Assembly (NCBI GenBank): GCA_904420155.1
Contig: CAJFUH010000120.1
Coordinates: 1-21,188, forward strand
Source: an uncultured Clostridia bacterium
GTDB lineage: Bacteria > Bacillota > Clostridia > Oscillospirales > Acutalibacteraceae
Length of the DNA stretch: 21,188 nt
Direction: 5' to 3'
Shown: one piece after another, positions 16,088-21,188 of the stretch
Numbering within the stretch: the first letter of the stretch is position 1
Layout: each line of letters opens with the position of its first letter
Position numbers and translations under genes: made by a program
The notes under the pieces: generated by a model
What the model was told of the DNA's origin: nothing
Seen by the model: the letters and a program-made list of their open reading frames with translations, nothing else
Database searches by the model: none

Positions 16088-16175
16088 ACTACTAAATCCG
16101 TGATTTACAGTACAATGTGATATGTATGATGGAAAGGTCAGATCTAAACATTATTTAGGTAGGAGAGGGTTTACA

Positions 16176-16439
16176 ATGTACGTAAAAGAGGTAACAGTTC
16201 AAAATCAAGTGGGTTTGCATGCCCGTCCGGCCACCTTCTTTATCCAGAAGGCTAATGAATTTAAGTCTTCCATTTGGGTGGAAAAGGACGAGAGAAGGGT
16301 AAATGCAAAGAGCTTGCTGGGCGTCTTGTCTTTGGGCATTGTTGGCGGTACCACCATCAAGATCATTGCCGATGGCTCCGACGAGGAAACTTCCGTTGAA
16401 AGTCTGGTAAAACTGGTAGAGTCCGGTTTTGCTGAGTAA
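16176..16439 (+). CDS. ptsH: HPr-family phosphocarrier protein
   Basis: An 87-aa HPr that relays phosphate from enzyme I to PTS sugar permeases. GLHARPAT carries His15, the phosphorelay residue, and NAKSLLGVLSLG carries Ser46, the HPr kinase site for carbon catabolite control, so it is a full HPr and not a Crh-type protein that lacks His15. The start is the ATG at 16176, 7 nt after AGGAGAGG (16161-16168); an upstream in-frame ATG at 16122 lies in the leader and is rejected. It has its own promoter and terminator and no other PTS gene beside it. Confidence 0.95.
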   Translation: MYVKEVTVQNQVGLHARPATFFIQKANEFKSSIWVEKDERRVNAKSLLGVLSLGIVGGTTIKIIADGSDEETSVESLVKLVESGFAE

Positions 16440-16453
16440 GGGCAGTCCGCCTG

Positions 16454-16485
16454 AAAGCACCGCCAATGGCGGTGCTTTTTCTTTT
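16454..16485 (+). terminator. terminator of ptsH
   Basis: AAAGCACCGCC pairs perfectly with GGCGGTGCTTT across loop AAT, followed by TTCTTTT. A strong intrinsic terminator 14 nt after the stop codon. Confidence 0.95.
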
Positions 16486-16540
16486 ATCCCCTTAAAAGGA
16501 GATAGGTACCAACAATAAAAGTTTGGAAGGGGGTTGTGGC

Positions 16541-18379
16541 ATGAATGACCATATCAAAGAATTGAGGGCAAAAGCCATGGCGCTCCCTTTGACGCCTGGC
16601 GTTTATATTATGCGGGACCGCAACCGGAATATCATTTATATTGGAAAGGCTAAGGCGTTAAAAAATCGGGTAAGCCAATATTTTGGGTCTCAGAAAAATC
16701 ACCCGGAAAAAGTGCGCCGTATGGTGGAACAGGTAGAGGATTTTGAATATATCTTAACAGACAGTGAATTTGAAGCGCTGGTTTTGGAATGCAGCCTGAT
16801 CAAACAGCACGCACCGAAATATAATATTTTACTGAAAGATGATAAGGGCTACCATTATATCAAAGTGACGGCGGGGAAATGGCCCCGGATTATGGAGGCA
16901 AAACAGAAATTAGACGATGGCGCCACTTATATTGGCCCTTATATCAGCTCATGGGCCGTAAAACAGGCGGTGGATGAAGCGAGGAAGGTATTTCGGATCC
17001 CTACCTGTAATCGGAAATTTCCGCAGGAGATAGGAAAAGGGCGCCCCTGCCTCAATTATTTTATCAAGCAATGCAGCGCACCTTGCCGGGGCAGAATCAA
17101 AGAGAACGAATATATGGAACAAATCAAAGATGCATTGGAATTCCTGCGGGGCGGAAGCAGCGCGTCTATTCGGGATCTAACAGCACGGATGAACGAGGCG
17201 GCGGAAAACTTGGAATTTGAACGGGCAGCCCGCATTCGGGACCGCATCCAGGCCATCCGAAATATTGGGGATAAGCAAAAAGTGGTAGCTGCCAAAGTGC
17301 GGGAACAGGATATCATTGCGCTGGCCCAGGGGCCTCAGAATTCCTGTTTTGAAGTGTTCCGTTTTTCTGATGGAAGGCTATACGACCGGGAAGACTTTCT
17401 CATGGGGGATGTGGGAGATCCCAAAGCGGCCCGCATGGAATTTTTACAGCAATATTATGAGATGAGGCAAGTTCCGCCCCAAATAACCATGGATGGAGAA
17501 GTGGAAAGCGCCGATACGTTGACGTTATGGCTGTCTGAGAAAGCGGGACGAAAGGTCAAGCTGACAGTTCCCCAAAAAGGAGAACAGGCCCAGCTGGTCC
17601 AGATGTGCTACAGCAATGCGGCGGAAAAATTGGCGCAATACTCTGGGCGCACAGGCAGGGAAGCGTCGGCTCTAGAGGAATTGGGAAGGCTGCTGGGGCT
17701 GCCACATCCGCCGGGATACCTGGAAGCGTACGATATCTCTAACCTGGGCGGCAGTGAAAACGTAGCGGGTATGGTAGTTTTTGAAAATGGGCGCCCATTG
17801 AAGTCCGCTTACCGAAAATTTAAGATCAAAGGATTTGAAGGGCAGGATGACTACGGTTCTATGAGGGAAGTGATTTCAAGAAGGCTTGAGGAATATCAGA
17901 AGAACCGGGACAGCGGAGAAGGTTTTGGACGGCTGCCGGATTTAATCTTGCTGGACGGGGGAAAGGGACATGTGTCCGCGGTGCGTCCGGTGTTGGAATC
18001 CTATGGGCTAGATATCCCATTATTTGGCATGGTGAAGGATAATAAGCACCGTACCCGGGCGGTTACCGGGGATGGAGGGGAGATTGCCATCCATGCCAAC
18101 CGACAAGTGTTCACATTGATCTCCTTGATACAGGATGAGGTACACCGGTTTGCCATAGGCTATCACAGGCAATCCCGCAAGAAAAAAGCGATTTCCTCGA
18201 GTCTGCTTTCCATAGAGGGGATTGGCCCCAGCCGTGCAAAAGCGCTTTTGAAATATTTTCAGACCATCAAACGGATAGGCGAGGCGAGTGTGGAAGAATT
18301 ATCTTGCGCTCCTTCCATGAACCGGACGGCGGCAGAGCACGTATATCGCTATTTTCATCCGGAGAATGGGGAAGAATAA
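16541..18379 (+). CDS. uvrC: excinuclease ABC subunit C UvrC
   Basis: A 612-aa nucleotide excision repair nuclease that makes both cuts around a lesion marked by UvrAB. The N-terminal GIY-YIG nuclease has PGVYIM (19-24) and IIYIGKAKALKNR (31-43). A Cys-bearing segment (Cys170, 178, 182), the UVR domain (about 190-240), the RNase H-like 5' nuclease with Asp398, Asp472 (LLDGGKGH) and His535, and the C-terminal helix-hairpin-helix (IEGIGPSRAKALLKYF, 558-573) follow. The start is the ATG at 16541, 7 nt after AAGGGGG; the in-frame TTG at 16523 precedes that site. No LexA-type box was seen upstream. Its promoter is unclear because the ptsH terminator lies only 55 nt upstream. Confidence 0.96.
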   Translation: MNDHIKELRAKAMALPLTPGVYIMRDRNRNIIYIGKAKALKNRVSQYFGSQKNHPEKVRRMVEQVEDFEYILTDSEFEALVLECSLIKQHAPKYNILLKDDKGYHYIKVTAGKWPRIMEAKQKLDDGATYIGPYISSWAVKQAVDEARKVFRIPTCNRKFPQEIGKGRPCLNYFIKQCSAPCRGRIKENEYMEQIKDALEFLRGGSSASIRDLTARMNEAAENLEFERAARIRDRIQAIRNIGDKQKVVAAKVREQDIIALAQGPQNSCFEVFRFSDGRLYDREDFLMGDVGDPKAARMEFLQQYYEMRQVPPQITMDGEVESADTLTLWLSEKAGRKVKLTVPQKGEQAQLVQMCYSNAAEKLAQYSGRTGREASALEELGRLLGLPHPPGYLEAYDISNLGGSENVAGMVVFENGRPLKSAYRKFKIKGFEGQDDYGSMREVISRRLEEYQKNRDSGEGFGRLPDLILLDGGKGHVSAVRPVLESYGLDIPLFGMVKDNKHRTRAVTGDGGEIAIHANRQVFTLISLIQDEVHRFAIGYHRQSRKKKAISSSLLSIEGIGPSRAKALLKYFQTIKRIGEASVEELSCAPSMNRTAAEHVYRYFHPENGEE

Positions 18380-18411
18380 GAATGTAAAGATTCTGGTTGT
18401 TGACACAATTC

Positions 18412-18420
18412 TGATATAAT
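18412..18420 (+). promoter_or_regulatory. extended -10 promoter of rsmD-coaD
   Basis: TGATATAAT is a perfect extended -10. The TTGACA at 18400-18405 is only 9 nt away, too close to act as its -35, so the promoter probably relies on the extended -10. It lies 65 nt before rsmD and 33 nt after uvrC. Confidence 0.6.
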
Positions 18421-18484
18421 GCGATAATAAAACCATTCTTTTTTGTAAGAACAGCGACTTTTTACCAAAGAGAGGATGACAAAA

Positions 18485-19036
18485 ATGCGCGTAATCACGG
18501 GGACGGCCCGCGGAAGGAAGCTGCTCACCTTACAGGGGGAAGAAGTTCGTCCGACCACGGACCGGGTGAAGGAAGCCGTATTTAGCATCATACAGTTTCA
18601 AATAGAGGGGAGAAGGTTTTTGGACTTATTTGCCGGTTCTGGTCAAATGGGGATCGAGGCCCTTAGCCGTTCTGCCGCGCAAGCGGTTTTTGTGGATGCC
18701 CGTAAGGAATCCATTGATACCATTCAGAAAAACCTTCGTAGCACAGGACTGGAAAAGGGCGCCCGTGTCCATCACATGGATGCCCAGGTATTTCTCAGCC
18801 AGAAAAACGAGCCTTTTGATTTGGCGTTTTTAGACCCTCCATATCAGACAGGTCTGCTACAGCAAGTTCTCCCCCAGGTGGCGTCCATTATGAACCCAGG
18901 AGGGGTGATCCTTTGCGAACACCCGCAAAAGGAAGAAATGCCGGAACGGGTAGGGGATTTTGTTAAGACCAAGCAATATCGGTATGGGAAAATTATGGTA
19001 ACGGCATTTTGGCATGAGGATGTGATAAATTCATGA
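18485..19036 (+). CDS. rsmD: 16S rRNA (guanine966-N2)-methyltransferase RsmD
   Basis: A 183-aa Rossmann methyltransferase modifying G966 of 16S rRNA. It starts MRVITGTARGRKL, the classic family start, so the ATG at 18485 (9 nt after AGAGG) is preferred over the ATG at 18476, which abuts that site. RPTTDRVKEAVFSII (22-36), the SAM loop LDLFAGSGQMGIEAL (46-60) and the catalytic DPPY (117-120) are intact. Its stop overlaps coaD in ATGA, the common rsmD-coaD pairing. Confidence 0.95.
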   Translation: MRVITGTARGRKLLTLQGEEVRPTTDRVKEAVFSIIQFQIEGRRFLDLFAGSGQMGIEALSRSAAQAVFVDARKESIDTIQKNLRSTGLEKGARVHHMDAQVFLSQKNEPFDLAFLDPPYQTGLLQQVLPQVASIMNPGGVILCEHPQKEEMPERVGDFVKTKQYRYGKIMVTAFWHEDVINS

Positions 19037-19533
19037 AAATTGCGATTTGTCCAGGCAGCTTTGATCCAGTAACGATGGGACATCTGGATATTATCCAGAG
19101 GGCGGCGAAAATGTTCGACCACGTGATTGTAGCTGTGATGGTAAATCCCTCCAAACGTCCCAGTTTTACATTGGAGGAACGCATCGATTTGCTTACCAGG
19201 GCTACCACAGATGTGGAAGCGGCTAAACTGGAAATTGTAGGTTTTGACGGGTTGCTGGCGGATTACGCCAAACAGCGCCACGCTACCGCGATTGTCAAGG
19301 GTTTGCGGGCGGTTTCCGACTTTGAATATGAATTCCAGATGGCCTTGACCAATAAAAAATTAAATCCGGATTTGGAGACGGTTTTTTTGACCACTAGGGC
19401 GGAAAATATGTATTTGAGTTCCAGTATTGTCAAACAGATTGCACAGTTTGACGGGGACATTTCCAATTTTGTACCGGAATGTATTCACGATGATATTCGA
19501 GAACGCTTATGTAAAGGAGTGAAGGGAAAATGA
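19033..19533 (+). CDS. coaD: phosphopantetheine adenylyltransferase CoaD
   Basis: A 166-aa nucleotidyltransferase for the fourth step of coenzyme A synthesis (4'-phosphopantetheine plus ATP gives dephospho-CoA). It has PGSFDPVTMGH (7-17) with the TxGH ATP motif and SSSIVKQI (129-136), the counterpart of the ISSTxV loop; KGLRAVSDFEYEFQMA (89-104) is also typical. It overlaps both neighbours by 4 nt (ATGA at 19033 and 19530), so the three genes form one translationally coupled unit. Confidence 0.96.
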   Translation: MKIAICPGSFDPVTMGHLDIIQRAAKMFDHVIVAVMVNPSKRPSFTLEERIDLLTRATTDVEAAKLEIVGFDGLLADYAKQRHATAIVKGLRAVSDFEYEFQMALTNKKLNPDLETVFLTTRAENMYLSSSIVKQIAQFDGDISNFVPECIHDDIRERLCKGVKGK

Positions 19534-19991
19534 GCGTGGAAGATTTGATTGATGAATTGGACGAGCTGGTGGGAAAGTCCTGGGGCATTGGCGGCCGCAC
19601 GATGGTAGATTCCAGGAGCGTTCAGGAAATTCTGGATGAAATCCGGGATGCTTTGCCGCAGGAGATCCGCCAAGCCAAGGCTATTGTAGCGGACAGGACT
19701 GTAATTATCAATGATGCCAAACGAGAGGCGGAAACGATTGTAAGGGTGGCGGAAGAACGGGCCAAAGCCATGATTGCCAAGGACGAGATTGTACGCCAGG
19801 CCCAGGCAAAAGCCAACGATTTGCTTTCCCAATCCCAGACCAAGGCTAGGGAAATCCGTCGGGCTGCGAATGAATATGTAGACGATCTCATGAAACGTAC
19901 TGACGAACAATTGACGGCGAACCTTGCTGAACTGAGAAAAACCCGTCAAAATCTCAAAGCTTCGCAAAGATCGGGAAACACTTCCCAATAA
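19530..19991 (+). CDS. coiled-coil protein, SepIVA-like
   Basis: A 153-aa soluble protein with a short N-terminal helix (1-16), VQEILDEIRDALPQEIRQAK (31-50), a long Ala/Glu/Arg-rich coiled coil (about 45-112) and a C-terminal ANEYVDDLM (113-121) leading to LAELRKTRQNL (132-142). Automated annotation often labels such proteins ATPase or ATP synthase B-like because of the coiled coil; no nucleotide motif is present. The order of motifs and the position after rsmD-coaD match the actinobacterial division protein SepIVA as I recall it. That link is inference. It starts at ATGA overlapping coaD, with AAGGAG upstream, and ends at a terminator. Confidence 0.85.
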   Translation: MSVEDLIDELDELVGKSWGIGGRTMVDSRSVQEILDEIRDALPQEIRQAKAIVADRTVIINDAKREAETIVRVAEERAKAMIAKDEIVRQAQAKANDLLSQSQTKAREIRRAANEYVDDLMKRTDEQLTANLAELRKTRQNLKASQRSGNTSQ

Positions 19992-20016
19992 ACAAGAGGT
20001 TTTGAGAAACAGCATG

Positions 20017-20058
20017 AAACAGGGGCATTGGATTCTTTGCACTCCAATGTCCTGTTTT
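20017..20058 (+). terminator. terminator of rsmD-coaD-coiled-coil unit
   Basis: AAACAGG and CATTGGA on the left pair with TCCAATG and CCTGTTT on the right, with one internal mismatch and a 10-nt loop, followed by TTTTG. Confidence 0.8.
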
Positions 20059-20061
20059 GTA

Positions 20062-20070
20062 TGATATATT
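20062..20070 (+). promoter_or_regulatory. possible extended -10 promoter of the MBL-fold gene
   Basis: TGATATATT matches an extended -10. A perfect TTGACA at 20069-20074 overlaps it but has no good -10 17-18 nt downstream. Either start would place the whole dyad-rich region in the mRNA leader. Confidence 0.4.
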
Positions 20071-20100
20071 GACAGAAAAGGGTGAATGCATGCGAAATAC

Positions 20101-20172
20101 TTGGCGTATGCCCGCCAAAAACCGCGGTTCCTCTGTACAATAAAGACAATATCAAGAATATGTACAGAGGAG
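20101..20172 (+). promoter_or_regulatory. dyad-rich leader covering the ribosome binding site
   Basis: Three dyads lie in sequence: TTGGCG/CGCCAA (20101-20106 and 20113-20118), a perfect palindrome AACCGCGGTT (20120-20129), and the 11-bp inverted repeat TCCTCTGTACA (20129-20139)/TGTACAGAGGA (20161-20171) with a 21-nt loop. The right arm of the last one contains the AGAGGAG (20166-20172) that serves the downstream gene, so folding would hide it. No known riboswitch is recognised. A DNA operator is the alternative reading. Confidence 0.55.
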
Positions 20173-20182
20173 CATATATAAA

Positions 20183-20992
20183 ATGAATGGAAATAAACCC
20201 ATACTGACGGAAGATACCATAAGAGCAATGGAAGATATGTCCTTTTTTATCCATGCTCAAATCTTTGATGATTTGCTGATTGTTGCGCAAAAAGAAACCA
20301 ATTGTTTTGTCTTAAAGACCAGTGACGGCTTAATTGTGATAGATGCCATCTGGCCTGCGGAACAGGCGTTTCAAGCGATTATCCAGGCGATCAGGAGCTC
20401 GGGATGGGATCCGGGAGCCCTTAAGAAGTTGGTTTTAACCCATGGCCATGTGGACCATACAGGATGCGGGAAATGGCTGGTTCAGCATTATCAGGTTGAT
20501 ACCTATCTTTCCAAGAGAGACGATATTTTTTGGGAAAGGCATCCCGCAAAACCCGACAGGCCTGAAACCTGGAAAGATTATGAGATCACTCACTATGTCC
20601 AAGATGGGGATACGATATCATTGGGAAACAAGACTATTTATGTTTATGGTACCCCAGGACATACGCCGGGATGTTTAAGCTATATTTTTCCCGTGGAAGA
20701 AAACAGGAAAATTCATATGGCAGCGCTCTGGGGCGGAACCACTCCGCCCCATGATCCCAAACAAGTAGTACGGTATCTCAAATCCCTGGATTACTTTATG
20801 AGCGAGGCCAAAAGGCATAAAGTAGATGTAGCGTTGAGCAACCATACAGCAATGGACAACGGAATACAACGGATCCTGTATTCCAAATCCAGGCTGAATT
20901 ATCAACCCAATGTGTATATCATTGGCCAGGAGGGGTTTCAGAACTATTGTCAGGTATTCCGTACCCTAAGTTATGAGATACTGGAAAAATGA
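20183..20992 (+). CDS. metallo-beta-lactamase-fold hydrolase, B3-like metal ligands
   Basis: A 269-aa MBL-fold enzyme without a signal peptide, so probably cytoplasmic. THGHVDHTG gives His87, His89, Asp91 and His92; GTPGHTPG gives His160; LSNHTAMD gives His221. This is the ligand set of subclass B3 beta-lactamases and their relatives, with a late SNH motif and no obvious bridging Asp. Those lactamases are exported, so lactamase activity should not be assumed; many relatives act on lactones, thioesters or other small esters. AGAGGAG at 20166-20172 lies 10 nt before the ATG, inside an inverted repeat. Substrate unknown. Confidence 0.85.
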   Translation: MNGNKPILTEDTIRAMEDMSFFIHAQIFDDLLIVAQKETNCFVLKTSDGLIVIDAIWPAEQAFQAIIQAIRSSGWDPGALKKLVLTHGHVDHTGCGKWLVQHYQVDTYLSKRDDIFWERHPAKPDRPETWKDYEITHYVQDGDTISLGNKTIYVYGTPGHTPGCLSYIFPVEENRKIHMAALWGGTTPPHDPKQVVRYLKSLDYFMSEAKRHKVDVALSNHTAMDNGIQRILYSKSRLNYQPNVYIIGQEGFQNYCQVFRTLSYEILEK

Positions 20993-21132
20993 TGGGAGTA
21001 CATGGACCCGAGGAGTGAGAGGAAAAATATTTGATATATCGATGGGGGAAGATACCCTGTCTAACGAGGCTTAGGGAAGCAATCAGAGGGAGTTTGCCTT
21101 TAAATAACTGAAATCAAGGAAAAATCTGCTGT

Positions 21133-21177
21133 GTGGGAAAAGAGAGGGGGCTCCTTTCCTCCCGCACCGCGGATATT
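21133..21177 (+). terminator. possible terminator after the MBL-fold gene
   Basis: GTGTGGGA can pair with TCCCGCAC (one G.U), with AG-rich and CT-rich strands continuing the stem. The T-run follows only after about seven bases (CGCGGATATTTTT), so it is weaker than the other terminators. The 196 nt after the gene hold no ORF worth calling. Confidence 0.3.
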
Positions 21178-21188
21178 TTTATCATGAT

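Larger units (their letters stand above)
15653..16175 (+). other. 523-nt gap between trmD and ptsH
   Basis: No supported gene. It holds two promoter-like elements close to trmD (15660-15688 and 15714-15743), a dyad GCCATT/AATGGC (15763-15782), a direct repeat TTTATACA at 15902-15909 and 15922-15929 (20-bp period), an inverted repeat GTGGAAAA (15951-15958)/TTTTCCAC (15974-15981), and the ptsH promoter at 16060-16087. No clear intrinsic terminator for trmD was found. A frame from 15754 to 15939 lacks a placed ribosome binding site. Confidence 0.5.

Noticed and set aside
19485..20228. A 247-codon open frame on the minus strand across coaD's end and the coiled-coil gene
   Set aside because: It lies opposite two well-supported genes and a terminator, has no ribosome binding site and no family resemblance.
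1..21188. CRISPR arrays, insertion sequences, prophage or tRNA-borne attachment sites
   Set aside because: No regularly spaced repeats, transposase or integrase genes, or tRNA genes were seen on either strand.

Overview
The window looks like chromosomal DNA of a Gram-positive anaerobe of the class Clostridia, most likely an Oscillospiraceae/Ruminococcaceae-type gut bacterium. This is inference from gene content: a glgB-glgC-glgD-glgA glycogen operon with the GlgC/GlgD pair of Firmicutes, a ylxM-ffh pair, an HPr carrying both His15 and Ser46, strong AGGAGG-type ribosome binding sites and several TTG starts. No mobile element, CRISPR array, rRNA or tRNA was seen. Nearly all genes are ordinary core genes. 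The less explained material lies in short accessory genes and in leaders.

Layout. (1) 242-6232: promoter, then glgB, glgC, glgD and glgA on the + strand, ending at an intrinsic terminator. This operon makes ADP-glucose (GlgC with GlgD), extends the alpha-1,4 chain (GlgA) and branches it (GlgB). (2) 6319-7197: a membrane-anchored SGNH hydrolase. (3) 7498-8352: uppP (undecaprenyl-diphosphatase), facing a bidirectional terminator shared with the opposing genes. (4) 8445-11529, - strand: a YitT-family membrane protein with its own promoter, and an upstream two-gene unit made of a membrane protein with a possible permuted papain-like domain overlapping a VTT/DedA (TVP38-like) protein. (5) 11648-14143, + strand: a consensus promoter, then ylxM, ffh, rpsP and khpA, closed by a terminator. 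(6) 14407-15652: rimM-trmD, overlapping by 11 nt. (7) 15653-16175: a 523-nt gap with promoter-like and dyad elements, then ptsH (HPr) with its own promoter and terminator. (8) 16541-18379: uvrC. (9) 18412-20058: rsmD, coaD and a coiled-coil protein, joined by 4-nt ATGA overlaps and ended by a terminator. (10) 20062-20992: a metallo-beta-lactamase-fold enzyme behind an unusually dyad-rich leader.

The best leads are four. The coiled-coil protein after coaD resembles the actinobacterial septation protein SepIVA in both sequence pattern and gene neighbourhood. The leader of the metallo-hydrolase has stacked inverted repeats, the last of which would bury the Shine-Dalgarno. The membrane protein at 10309-11529 has a His-then-Cys arrangement suggesting a permuted papain-like (LRAT/YiiX/DUF4105-like) fold. 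The glgD-glgA spacer contains consecutive hairpins. Several CDS starts were moved downstream to the codon with a properly spaced ribosome binding site.
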